A stretch of DNA of 25,428 bases from Coriobacteriia bacterium (GCA_009779395.1 WREJ01000001.1:1-25428); one strand, 5' to 3'. Shown: positions 6,594-14,408, counted from the stretch's first letter. Notes: generated from the letters alone by a model not told the origin. A program made the numbers and translations.

Positions 6594-9500
6594 CGGTAGC
6601 TGTGCTGTGCGTTTGCCGTATTTTGCAGCAGTCACTATCACTGCCAGTGCAACAATCGCTGCAAGCAGCAATGCCATGCCAAAGGCACCTGTATCAAATC
6701 CTGATGGGGGCACAAAGATGGTGATGTTGGTAAAGTCTGCTCTGTTTGCAGCTTCGCCAAGTATTTGCATCGGCACGGTCAGAGTCGTGTTTGGCATGTC
6801 GGGGTTAGTAATACTTACTGGCTGACCATTGCTTACAAGAACTACCGAAGGCATAAAGTCAGTCACTGCTTGTTCTGTCACAGAATATCTGGCACCTACG
6901 TGAGTACCAACAAAAACAAGTGTCTGACCATGACGCAAGCTGACTGTCTGTGTTGCACCACTACTAAAGAACAGATAGGCGCCGTTGTCACTACTTCCTG
7001 CGATTGTTCCGTTATCTGTTGTTGTAACAACCGTGTTGTTTAGGCTGTCTACTACGTATGCCCTGTAGCCTGTGGGTGAGGTGAGGACAGAGGGCACCCA
7101 TATACCAAGGTCAAAGTCAAAGAAGCGTGTTTGGTTTGCTAGTACTCCTTCAACTGCTTTTGAGATGCGCAGTCCTCCTGCGACATTTGGGTCAAGCGGG
7201 TCATCGTTATCGTGATTTCTGACGAATATGTTAGTAAAAGTCAGTGCATCTGTCAGGTTATCGCTAATGTCAATCTTGTCCCCTGGAACGCCATCTACTA
7301 CGCGCTGCAAGAAAATTGCACTGACAAAAAGGCTATTTGTTGGTGCCGGTGCGGGCATGTTTTCGACCTGGAAGGTAATTTGGTAGACCGTCGGGTCAAA
7401 TAGCATGGTTTCTGTGTCAGTATTGGTGAAGGTATTATCTGCCTCGCTGATGCGATAGACAAAGAGTCCTGCAAAAGGAAAGGGCATTTCGTTTCTTAGC
7501 AGGAACTCAGAAATTTGTGTGAGTGTTAGTGTGTCACCGTCTGCTGTCCCTGTATCTGCCGTGCTGAAAGTAAGCGGAGTCACGCTTAAGGCTGGCATAT
7601 CTGCCATTTCTGCTGCAGACGAGTCTCCGTTGTAGCTATAAGCCTCGATGTTAAAGACAAAGTCTACCTGAGGAATCGTGGTACCTACAGGCATCAATAG
7701 GTTTTTGGTGATTGCAAGGTCAAGCTCGACTGTTTCTGTCGTAAAGGTATGCGTAAAGGGACCTGTCATAAAGACACCGCTTGTTGACATAAAGCCCTCT
7801 ATGAGCACGGTATAAGTCGTGGCAGGCCTTAAGACAGGCAAGGCTACGGTCAGTATCGAATTATCAGTGCACCACTGCGCGGTACTCAAATCAAGAATAT
7901 GTGTCTGCTCAACACCTGCCTCTGTCCAGCTAAGGGTTATCTGTCTTTCTGGGTTTGTTTGGCTAATCAGCTGGTCAAAAACAATGTAGAGGTGTTGCGC
8001 GCTGGCAGGAATTTCATGTCCCTTTGGTTCGACATCCATAACGACAACAGGTATAGGAACTTCTCCTGTGGTGAAAGTCCATACCGTGTTGGGGTATGCT
8101 CCGCCTGGCCCGGTACCGTGTGGATACATGACGTCGCCTAAGGAAGCATCACGAAAGCCTGAGGCTACTACCGTATGCAGAGTATCTGTTGCACGCAAGT
8201 CAAGGTCTGCGCTAAAGACTGAATTGGGAACAGTCACCCCTCCAATGACACTACTTGACCAGCTGCCGTTTGCGACATCTACCGTAGCACCGTTGCTTAC
8301 TTCAATAGTACCGAGAGATGTAGGTTCAGTACACATTTGCCGGTCGAAACGTATGATGATATGTGGCGTACAGTCAGGAGTTACGTTTTGTCTGCCACTG
8401 TAGGGTGTCGTTGCACTGCCAGCAGCAACAGCAGAAGGTAGCCAGTTAATAGCACTTTGCGGAACAGGCGACGCTGCTATTCTCCAGGGAATCCAGTTAT
8501 TGGTACCAGCACCCTGACCAGATGTTGTGGTGATCCCCTTGCCGAGTTGAGCATGGTTATTAGTTCCCCATGTCCACAAAGAGTCGTCTGTTTTCATGGC
8601 AAGGGAATGAATGCCCATCGTGGAAACATCAGCCAACAGCCAATCGCTAGCAGTGCCTACTTGCAGCGGTGTTGTTTGATTGCCTGTGGTAGTGCCCAGT
8701 CCTGTTCTGCCGTCTGCGTTAGTTCCCCATGCCCAGAGTGTGCCGTCTGATCTGATAGCATGGGAGTGATTAGCTCCTGCAGATACCTGCGTCCAGTTAG
8801 TAACCGTACCTACCTGCGCAGGTGTTGTTTGATCGCCTGCCGTAATGCCCAGTCCTGTTTGGCCATTTTCGTTAGATCCCCATGCCCAGAGCGTGCCATC
8901 TGATCGCAGAGCAAGGGAGTACGACTCTCCTGCAGATACCTGTGACCAGGTAGTGTCAATTCCTACTTGTGTAGGTACGAGGGTATTGGTCAGTGAGCTA
9001 ATACCTAGTCCTGTTCTGCCATTTGCGTTAAATCCCCATGACCAGAGCGTACCGTCTGATCTAATGGCAAGGGAGTGGCTCTGTTCTGCAGACACCTGTG
9101 TCCAGTTAGTGGCAGTACCTACCTGTGCTGGTGTTGTTTGAGTGCCTGTTGTTGTGCCGAGTCCTGTTTGGCCATTTCCACCAGCTCCCCATGCCCAGAG
9201 GGTGCCGTCTGATCTGATGGCATTGGAATGTATATGTCCGGCAGACACCTGTATCCAGTTAGTGGCAGTACCTACCTGTGCCGGTGTTGTTTGATTGCCT
9301 GTTGTCGTACCGAGTCCTGTTTGGCCATTTGTGTTAAGTCCCCATGCCCAGAGGGTGCCGTCTGCACTGATAGCAAGGGAGTGCTGAGCTCCTGCAGAAA
9401 AGGTCCTTGCTTCTGGATGGATATCCAAAGAATCAAAGGATGATATTCCCGTTTCCAGCACAGCAGAGCTGTCAGCTGCAGAAAAAGTATCGCCTGCAGA

Positions 9501-9674
9501 AAGGATTTCTGCTACCTGTGTTGTTACTGGTTCAAGCACTGACTGAACTGCCGCCGAATTTGCTGCTGCAAAAAAGGGCAGGGCAAAAAGAAGCATCGTT
9601 GCTACAACAAGCAGCAATTTAATTTTTCGAGGATACCTTTGAAATGTAGTGGTATTTGCTTGTTCAGCGGTCAC
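6582..9674 (-). CDS. RCC1-repeat surface protein with Ig-like and pilin-type isopeptide domains
   Basis: Probable cell-wall-anchored protein of 1030 residues. In order: hydrophobic signal peptide (about 18-39), Ala/Ser-rich spacer, six RCC1-type repeats (about 93-398) with the recurring core DGTLWAWG, two SbsA/Big_5-like Ig domains (about 428-537 and 546-648), a streptococcal-pilin-type domain (about 650-818; candidate isopeptide residues Lys657, Glu744, Asn815), a DUF7601-like domain (about 832-984; Lys839, Glu934, Asn983), then VPPSGFDTG, a membrane segment (about 996-1016) and a KYGKR tail. No strict LPxTG is present; PPSG is the nearest sortase-like motif. GTG start at 9674 with AAAGGGACG. 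RCC1 propellers mediate binding, so adhesion is plausible, but the ligand is unknown. Domain names are from sequence pattern only. Confidence 0.85.
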   Translation of the reverse strand: MTAEQANTTTFQRYPRKIKLLLVVATMLLFALPFFAAANSAAVQSVLEPVTTQVAEILSAGDTFSAADSSAVLETGISSFDSLDIHPEARTFSAGAQHSLAISADGTLWAWGLNTNGQTGLGTTTGNQTTPAQVGTATNWIQVSAGHIHSNAIRSDGTLWAWGAGGNGQTGLGTTTGTQTTPAQVGTATNWTQVSAEQSHSLAIRSDGTLWSWGFNANGRTGLGISSLTNTLVPTQVGIDTTWSQVSAGESYSLALRSDGTLWAWGSNENGQTGLGITAGDQTTPAQVGTVTNWTQVSAGANHSHAIRSDGTLWAWGTNADGRTGLGTTTGNQTTPLQVGTASDWLLADVSTMGIHSLAMKTDDSLWTWGTNNHAQLGKGITTTSGQGAGTNNWIPWRIAASPVPQSAINWLPSAVAAGSATTPYSGRQNVTPDCTPHIIIRFDRQMCTEPTSLGTIEVSNGATVDVANGSWSSSVIGGVTVPNSVFSADLDLRATDTLHTVVASGFRDASLGDVMYPHGTGPGGAYPNTVWTFTTGEVPIPVVVMDVEPKGHEIPASAQHLYIVFDQLISQTNPERQITLSWTEAGVEQTHILDLSTAQWCTDNSILTVALPVLRPATTYTVLIEGFMSTSGVFMTGPFTHTFTTETVELDLAITKNLLMPVGTTIPQVDFVFNIEAYSYNGDSSAAEMADMPALSVTPLTFSTADTGTADGDTLTLTQISEFLLRNEMPFPFAGLFVYRISEADNTFTNTDTETMLFDPTVYQITFQVENMPAPAPTNSLFVSAIFLQRVVDGVPGDKIDISDNLTDALTFTNIFVRNHDNDDPLDPNVAGGLRISKAVEGVLANQTRFFDFDLGIWVPSVLTSPTGYRAYVVDSLNNTVVTTTDNGTIAGSSDNGAYLFFSSGATQTVSLRHGQTLVFVGTHVGARYSVTEQAVTDFMPSVVLVSNGQPVSITNPDMPNTTLTVPMQILGEAANRADFTNITIFVPPSGFDTGAFGMALLLAAIVALAVIVTAAKYGKRTAQLPLMH
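8481..9398 (-). repeat. Tandem RCC1-encoding DNA repeats, period about 153 bp
   Basis: Six copies of a 51-54 codon unit, visible in DNA as recurring blocks such as CCCCATGCCCAGAG, TGCCGTCTGATCTGAT and GGTGTTGTTTGA on the plus strand. The DGTLW (DDSLW in the last) core recurs at residues 105, 156, 207, 259, 310 and 364. Copies 1 and 2 are nearly identical over some 35 codons; the sixth is degenerate. Repeats this similar can gain or lose units by recombination. Confidence 0.85.
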
Positions 9675-9769
9675 AATCGTCCCTTTACTTAGTCACTTTT
9701 TGCGGATAAGATGCGTTGTTTTAGTCAAGAAAAAATTTTAGCATAATGGACCTGCTCTCCTTGGAAAGC
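9675..9769 (-). other. Spacer between transporter and surface-protein gene
   Basis: On the minus strand the 95 bases hold a weak hairpin AGCA/TGCT ahead of AAAATTTTTTC (a poor terminator candidate for the transporter), a possible -10 TATGCT with TTTCCA 16 bases upstream, and an isolated TTGACT. I could not assign a convincing promoter for the surface protein, though one should lie here if it is transcribed on its own. Confidence 0.3.
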
Positions 9770-10648
9770 TCATGCCTTATGTTGTTTGGGATTACCCTTG
9801 CGATTATCCAGTATTAGGTTTATGCCCAAGCCACAACTAACCAGCAAACCACCTGCAAGTAGCATGGGGTTAAAGCTGCCCGCCAGTACCTGGTCAAAGA
9901 TAACTGCAGCAGAGACTTGGCCGATAAACATCAGCAGGGTCAGGTAAAAAGCGGGAACCTTGATGACGGCAACATTGCAGCTTAGCACCACGCCAATGCC
10001 CATTATGCCGCCCAGATACAGCAAAATATTGGGGTCAAAAGTTGTTGTCTGCGCAAGCTCTGCGCGTCCCAGCAGCAAAAACGCGCTGACCGAGACAATC
10101 AGACCGACAAGGTTGTTAAAGTACACACTGGTCAGCGTATTGGCTTCCTGTGCCAGCTTTGCGTTTAGGGTACGTGACACAATAATGCAAAAACCTGCTG
10201 CGATTGACACAACAACAGCCAGCAGATTAAAGGTGTCAATCATGACAACGATACCTGCAATGATAAAGACCAGACCAATCAGTTTGCTGCTTTTGAAGGG
10301 GTGTTTGGGCATTCCCATAAGACCAAACTGGTCAACGGCAAGCCCTAGAATGCTTTGCCCCAGCAAGATAAGTGCCATAATCGCAGAAATGCTGATGATG
10401 CCATAGGCAATATTGTTCGAGATAACGGTTATCACACCGATGCCGCCACCCAAATACAGCGGAAAGGCAGCACGCTGCTTAAAGGGTGACTGACGCCGCA
10501 GCAGCATAATCAACGAGCTAGCCGTAAGTCCAATAATGTGAACCAGCACAACACCCGTATAAATCCCGTAGTGACTTGCCAGGGCACCATTGCTGGTAAC
10601 CATGGCGGTAATAAGCGCACCCGCGAAAAAAGACAGTAGGTAATACAC
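9770..10648 (-). CDS. YdcZ/DUF606-type DMT-family membrane transporter
   Basis: Integral membrane protein of 292 residues with about ten hydrophobic segments, belonging to the drug/metabolite transporter superfamily, DMT_YdcZ branch (PF04657). It is a tandem of two about 145-residue halves: the first begins FFAGALITAMVTSNGALASHYG and the second restarts near VVVSIAAGFCIIV. The family usually occurs as single-length proteins that pair, or as such fused duplicates. The GTG start (10648-10646) shares its G with the TAG stop of the upstream aldolase and has no independent ribosome site, so translation is coupled. The aldolase neighbours suggest a sugar-derived or short-chain substrate, but nothing in the sequence names it. 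Confidence 0.8.
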   Translation of the reverse strand: MYYLLSFFAGALITAMVTSNGALASHYGIYTGVVLVHIIGLTASSLIMLLRRQSPFKQRAAFPLYLGGGIGVITVISNNIAYGIISISAIMALILLGQSILGLAVDQFGLMGMPKHPFKSSKLIGLVFIIAGIVVMIDTFNLLAVVVSIAAGFCIIVSRTLNAKLAQEANTLTSVYFNNLVGLIVSVSAFLLLGRAELAQTTTFDPNILLYLGGIMGIGVVLSCNVAVIKVPAFYLTLLMFIGQVSAAVIFDQVLAGSFNPMLLAGGLLVSCGLGINLILDNRKGNPKQHKA

Positions 10649-11262
10649 TAGCGGGCGTATTCGACTAGCAGTTTACTTGACATTTCCAAGACCGACACCC
10701 AGTGCCAGGCGTCCTGCAAACTTGCGCCGACTGAAAAAGGCCCGTGTCCGCGCACGACAGCTATGGGGCAATCTGTCTGTGCCATTAGCTGGGGAAGTAG
10801 CTGCGCGACCTCTGCAGAAGCGATTGTACGGGCCACATCTAGAACTGGTACGCGCGGTATAAAGTGCTGCGCCTCGCTGTCGAGCGGCTTAATAGAGTCA
10901 TGTCGCAAAGACAGCAGTGTTGTATACAGCGAGTGAGTGTGGACCACCGCAGAAATGTCGGGCAGCGCGTGGTACAGCGCACGGTGTACGACTAGTTCTA
11001 CCGACGCGCGGCTGTCAGCAGCACGTGCTGCCGTGTCATCTGCTGCAGGAACCTGGTAGCCAACAGTAACAATGTCGTCTGCGCGCAAGCGCCCCAAAGC
11101 ACAGCCGCTGCGGGTGATATGGACGGAATGCTCCGCCCTATCTAACACACTGATGTTGCCGCCATGTGAAGAGATAAGCCCGGACACGAATAGGTCGCGC
11201 CCGAGCTCTTGTATTTCTGCAAACAGTCTGTCCCTAGAGGGTGAAATCTGCGTCCCCCTCAA
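10648..11262 (-). CDS. Class II aldolase/adducin family protein (FucA/AraD-like)
   Basis: Zinc-dependent aldolase or epimerase of the L-fuculose-phosphate aldolase / ribulose-phosphate 4-epimerase fold. Numbering from a TTG at 11262: phosphate-loop HGGN (33-36), the acid-base Glu89 in ASVEL, metal-binding His108 and His110 in VVHTHS, and His173 in RGHGPFSVG. All catalytic residues are therefore present. The start is unclear: the frame is open to a GTG at 11310 inside the upstream aldolase, the TTG at 11262 has no ribosome site, and an ATT at 11247 sits 5 bases after GAGGGGGA and best matches the N-terminus of FucA. The substrate cannot be told from sequence. It overlaps or abuts both neighbours, so the three genes form one transcript. 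Confidence 0.85.
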   Translation of the reverse strand: MRGTQISPSRDRLFAEIQELGRDLFVSGLISSHGGNISVLDRAEHSVHITRSGCALGRLRADDIVTVGYQVPAADDTAARAADSRASVELVVHRALYHALPDISAVVHTHSLYTTLLSLRHDSIKPLDSEAQHFIPRVPVLDVARTIASAEVAQLLPQLMAQTDCPIAVVRGHGPFSVGASLQDAWHWVSVLEMSSKLLVEYAR

Positions 11263-12172
11263 AAATAGCGAGTGCTTCTGCGACCTCGGCGTCTGCCAGC
11301 GTAATGGCACTGATTGCTTTTGTCAGCCGCACTGCCTGTGCAAGCGAGCGTTGGTGAATGTTGCGCCCCGTTGCATTACCGCGCGCGCCACCCACATGAA
11401 TCTGCTGGTACAGCTGGGTCAGGAAGGTCTGTGCATCAACGGTCGAGCCACCAGCACAAACCAAACCACAGCGACCACTTGCCATAGAAGCCTGATGCAG
11501 CAGCTGTGCGGGAGTCTGTCCATCTTTGGCATTGGGTGGGTTGACCTTGACAAAGTCGGCACCCAAACACAGTGCTGTACCCGCTGCCCCTGCCAACAGA
11601 TGCGCGTCTTTTTCGTCCGCAACAGCCTTGCCGCGTGGATACACCCACAGACAGACAATCAGTCCCGCTGCATGAGCCTGTGCGATAAGCTCTCCTGCCT
11701 CTGCCATCATCTGTGATTCGTATTCTGAACCAATATAGATGGTATAGCCAATACCCACAACGTTGACACCGTTATTAATCAGTTCGAGAATTGCCTCGAA
11801 AGAATGAAGCTGGGGCGAATAGGGGTCGTCCTGGTCTTTTTTAACCAGATGTGTCTTTGAGTTCACCTTTATCAGATAGTTAATGTCGGGATAGTCTGCC
11901 GCATAGGCTGCCACCAGACCGCGCTGACCTGCCAAAACACCAATTACGCCCTGGTCGCCAATCTGAAACAGATGGTCGGGAAGTGCGTCAGCAGGATCAA
12001 TTCCCTCGCCATAAAAGTCATCATTCAGGTGCTCGATTTTCTGATCACAGGCAAAGAGCATCAGACGCCCCGTACCGCGTGTAGCCTTTAAATAGTTATC
12101 AAGGTAGGTCTCGCGCGCCTCGGCAGAAACGCCGGCCGGTACCTTTACCTCTTCCCGCTTTAAAACAGGCAT
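11234..12172 (-). CDS. Class I fructose-bisphosphate aldolase, archaeal/DhnA (DeoC-LacD) type
   Basis: Schiff-base aldolase of the DeoC/LacD superfamily, like the DhnA/FbaB enzymes that cleave fructose 1,6-bisphosphate to dihydroxyacetone phosphate and glyceraldehyde 3-phosphate. Seen in sequence: LMLFACDQKIEH near the N-terminus, the NYLIKVNSKTHL strand, WVYPRGKA, and DFVKVNPP, the last with a candidate Schiff-base lysine; GGARGNATGRN near the end fits the phosphate-binding Gly-rich loop. The ATG at 12172 follows AAAGGGGGAACC; an ATG 12 codons upstream (12208) has no such site. 312 residues. First gene of a three-gene unit with a class II aldolase and a transporter. A role other than glycolysis, such as LsrF-like aldolase or thiolase chemistry, cannot be excluded. 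Confidence 0.82.
   Translation of the reverse strand: MPVLKREEVKVPAGVSAEARETYLDNYLKATRGTGRLMLFACDQKIEHLNDDFYGEGIDPADALPDHLFQIGDQGVIGVLAGQRGLVAAYAADYPDINYLIKVNSKTHLVKKDQDDPYSPQLHSFEAILELINNGVNVVGIGYTIYIGSEYESQMMAEAGELIAQAHAAGLIVCLWVYPRGKAVADEKDAHLLAGAAGTALCLGADFVKVNPPNAKDGQTPAQLLHQASMASGRCGLVCAGGSTVDAQTFLTQLYQQIHVGGARGNATGRNIHQRSLAQAVRLTKAISAITLADAEVAEALAIFEGDADFTL
11245..11260 (-). promoter_or_regulatory. Strong ribosome binding site ahead of a candidate ATT start
   Basis: Minus strand reads GAGGGGGACGCAGATT: a GAGGGGG Shine-Dalgarno with a 5-base spacer to ATT (11247-11245), in frame with the class II aldolase and about 30 residues before its GGN motif, the distance seen in FucA. No ATG, GTG or TTG lies at suitable spacing. 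The site falls within the last codons of the class I aldolase. Confidence 0.5.
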
Positions 12173-12222
12173 GGTTCCCCCTTTTATAAGGTGTGTAAAA
12201 ACAAACATAAAACAATGCCATC

Positions 12223-12231
12223 AGTGTATCA
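12223..12231 (-). promoter_or_regulatory. Possible extended -10 promoter of the aldolase operon
   Basis: Minus strand TGATACACT fits an extended -10 (TGN plus TACACT) about 45 bases before the aldolase start; no good -35 is visible. A TATAAA at about 12182-12187 lies too close to the ribosome site to give a usable leader. Confidence 0.3.
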
Positions 12232-12315
12232 CAGCACGTGACGGCAGAACACTGATTTCGCAAGCGGCCTTTGGAGTAATAGGGGGCGAAATAAGGGGCG
12301 GAGTCTGTCCACTAC

Positions 12316-12336
12316 TTGGCAATAGTCTGCTACAAT
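12316..12336 (+). promoter_or_regulatory. groESL promoter with extended -10
   Basis: TGC-TACAAT (12328-12336) is an extended -10 element. TTGGCA (12316-12321) resembles a -35 but is only 9 bases away, so it is unlikely to work with this -10. Transcription would start near 12343, about 80 bases before groES, upstream of the partial CIRCE. Confidence 0.45.
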
Positions 12337-12351
12337 ACTTTGAGCGTTTGC

Positions 12352-12379
12352 GTGCTAGCCTCTTCTGAGTGCTAAGCAC
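12352..12379 (+). promoter_or_regulatory. Partial CIRCE-like operator upstream of groES
   Basis: The downstream CIRCE half GAGTGCTAA is intact at 12367-12375 and is part of a palindrome GTGCT-A-AGCAC (12369-12379). The expected upstream half TTAGCACTC nine bases away is absent; instead GTGCTAG (12352-12358) repeats the half-site in direct orientation 17 bases apart. HrcA control is therefore plausible but through a degenerate or half operator. Confidence 0.45.
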
Positions 12380-12410
12380 CAAGGCGCAGAGGAAGATATC
12401 GTGACCGTAA

Positions 12411-12417
12411 AAGGAGG
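12411..12417 (+). promoter_or_regulatory. Ribosome binding site of groES
   Basis: AAGGAGG, a perfect anti-16S match, ends 6 bases before the GTG at 12424 and fixes that start over the upstream GTG at 12401, which has no site. Confidence 0.85.
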
Positions 12418-12423
12418 ACTACC

Positions 12424-12714
12424 GTGAAATTGAAGCCACTTGGCGACAATGTCATTGTCAAGCAAGCTGCTGCTGAAACGCAGACAAAAAGTGGGCTGTA
12501 CGTGCCCGACAGTGCAAGCGAAAAACCACAACGCGGCGAAGTTTTAGCCGTTGGTGCTGGCAAGTTTAACAAAGCTGGCGACCGCATTCCTGTCGACATT
12601 GCCGTAGGTGACACCGTCATTTACAGCAAGTACGGCGGCAACGAGGTCAAGCTTGACGACATGGAATACATCATTTTAAAGTCAGACCAAATCTATGCCG
12701 TTGTGCAGGATTAA
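12424..12714 (+). CDS. groES: Co-chaperonin GroES
   Basis: 10-kDa lid of the GroEL folding chamber; binds GroEL as a heptamer. 96 residues is the family norm. Visible features are KPLGDNVIVK at the N-terminus, the mobile loop ETQTKSGLYVPDSA (about 18-32) with its GLYVP variant of GGIVLP, RGEVLAVGAG, and the C-terminal GDTVIYSKYGGNEVKLD. GTG start. It is followed after 52 bases by groEL in one operon, the only plus-strand unit in the window. Confidence 0.97.
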   Translation: MKLKPLGDNVIVKQAAAETQTKSGLYVPDSASEKPQRGEVLAVGAGKFNKAGDRIPVDIAVGDTVIYSKYGGNEVKLDDMEYIILKSDQIYAVVQD

Positions 12715-12766
12715 TGGACAGACTCTGCATTAAAACTTCTGAAGGTAAAAGGAGAGAGATAAACTA

Positions 12767-14401
12767 ATGGCTAAAGATATCAAGTTTAACGAAGAGGCGC
12801 GACATGGCTTGGCGGCAGGCGTTGGCAAGCTAGCAGACGCGGTCAAGGTGACGCTGGGACCAAAGGGTCGCTACGTTGTGTTGGAGAAGAAATTCGGCGC
12901 ACCGACCATTACCAATGACGGCGTGACTATTGCGCGCGAGATTGACCTGGACGACAGCATCGAGGACATGGGTGCTCAGCTGGTCAAAGAAGTTGCCGTA
13001 AAGACCAATGATGTTGCTGGTGACGGTACGACAACGGCAACGCTGCTCGCATCAGTTATTGTTGACGAGGGTCTGCGCAACGTCAGCGCTGGCACAAACC
13101 CCCTTGCGCTGCGTCGTGGTATTGACGCTGCTGTCGTTGCTGCTGTGAATGCTATCAAGGACAACTCCAAAGCTGTTGGCGGCAAAGAAGACATCGCTCA
13201 TGTTGGTACTATATCTGCTGGTGACGCTATTATTGGCGAGAAAATCGCTGAAGCCATGGATGTTGTCGGCAAAGACGGAGTCATCACTGTCGAGGAGAGC
13301 CAGACCTTTGGCATCGACATCGAAACTGTTGAGGGTATGCAGTTTGACAAGGGATACCTGTCACACTACATGGTCACCGACACCGACCGCATGGAAGCTG
13401 TACTGACTGACCCGCTGATTTTGATTATCAATCAGAAAATCACCAACGTACAAGAGATGCTGCCGCTGCTTGAAAAGGTCATGCAGGCAGGCAAGCAACT
13501 GTTGATTATCGCAGAAGACGTCGAGGGTGAAGCTTTGGCGACACTGGTACTGAACAAGTTGCGCGGAACCTTTAGCGCAGTTGCGGTCAAGGCACCTGGC
13601 TTTGGGGACCGCCGCAAGGCACAACTAGAAGACATTGCTGTCATCACTGGCGGTCAGGTTATTACCGAGGAATTGGGTCTGACCCTAGAAAATGCTGAGC
13701 TGTCGTCACTTGGTCGAGCAAAGACCGTTAAGGTGACCAAGGAAGCCACGACCATTATTGACGGTGCCGGAACCAAGGATGAAATCACCGGTCGCGTCAA
13801 TCGCATCAAGGGTGAGATTGCCAACAGCGACAGCGACTTTGACCGTGAAAAGCTGCAAGAACGTCTGGCAAAACTGTCAGGTGGTGTAGCTGTCATCAAG
13901 GTAGGAGCTGCTACCGAAGTCGAGCTGAAAGAAAAGAAACTGCGCGTCGAGGATGCTTTGCAGGCAACACGCGCCGCTGTTGAAGAAGGAATCGTTTCTG
14001 GTGGTGGCGTTGCCTTTGTCAACGCAGCTGTTGCTTTGGACAACATCGCGGGTCTTGACGCTGACGAGCTAGTTGGCGTTGACATCGTACGCCGTGCACT
14101 GAATGCTCCTTTGCGTGCTATTGCAGCAAACGCTGGATTTGAAGGCAGCGTTGTTGTCGAGAAGGTCAAAGACCTGGCAGTCGGCGAAGGCCTGAACGCA
14201 GAAAGCGGCGTCTATGGCAACATGCTAAAAATGGGCATCATCGACCCCGTAAAGGTCAGCCGTAGCGCGCTGCAAAACGCTGCATCGGTAGCTGGTCTGG
14301 TACTGGTAACCGAGGCAACCGTAACCGACATCCCCGAGCCTGCTGGCGCTGCTGGTATGCCTGGAATGCCTGATATGGGTGGTATGGGCGGCATGATGTA
14401 A
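12767..14401 (+). CDS. groEL: Chaperonin GroEL
   Basis: 60-kDa chaperonin that folds proteins with ATP and GroES. Full length at 544 residues. The equatorial TLGPKGRYVVL and the ATP-binding DGTTTAT (in NDVAGDGTTTATLLA) are intact, as are TNDGVTIA, the apical domain with VKAPGFGDRRKAQLEDIA, GGVAVIKVGAATEVELKEKK, and the flexible GMPGMPDMGGMGGMM tail. ATG at 12767 with AAAGGAGAG about 12 bases upstream, a slightly long spacing. No second groEL is present here. The gene ends against a large palindrome that probably terminates it. Confidence 0.98.
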   Translation: MAKDIKFNEEARHGLAAGVGKLADAVKVTLGPKGRYVVLEKKFGAPTITNDGVTIAREIDLDDSIEDMGAQLVKEVAVKTNDVAGDGTTTATLLASVIVDEGLRNVSAGTNPLALRRGIDAAVVAAVNAIKDNSKAVGGKEDIAHVGTISAGDAIIGEKIAEAMDVVGKDGVITVEESQTFGIDIETVEGMQFDKGYLSHYMVTDTDRMEAVLTDPLILIINQKITNVQEMLPLLEKVMQAGKQLLIIAEDVEGEALATLVLNKLRGTFSAVAVKAPGFGDRRKAQLEDIAVITGGQVITEELGLTLENAELSSLGRAKTVKVTKEATTIIDGAGTKDEITGRVNRIKGEIANSDSDFDREKLQERLAKLSGGVAVIKVGAATEVELKEKKLRVEDALQATRAAVEEGIVSGGGVAFVNAAVALDNIAGLDADELVGVDIVRRALNAPLRAIAANAGFEGSVVVEKVKDLAVGEGLNAESGVYGNMLKMGIIDPVKVSRSALQNAASVAGLVLVTEATVTDIPEPAGAAGMPGMPDMGGMGGMM

Positions 14402-14408
14402 CCTCAGA

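Noticed and set aside
8481..9398. Regularly spaced repeats as a CRISPR array
   Set aside because: The period is about 153 bases, in frame, and encodes RCC1 units; there are no short identical repeats with unique spacers and no cas genes.
10648..11310. GTG at 11310 as start of the class II aldolase
   Set aside because: It would add 21 residues that do not resemble the family and overlap the class I aldolase by 77 bases, with no ribosome site.
12182..12187. TATAAA as the -10 of the class I aldolase promoter
   Set aside because: It ends only about 10 bases before the ATG and abuts the AAAGGGGG ribosome site, so a transcript from it would lose the ribosome site.
13654..14169. Minus-strand open frame of 171 codons opposite groEL
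   Set aside because: Ser/Thr/Ala-rich reverse-frame artefact; GroEL is continuous and conserved across the interval.
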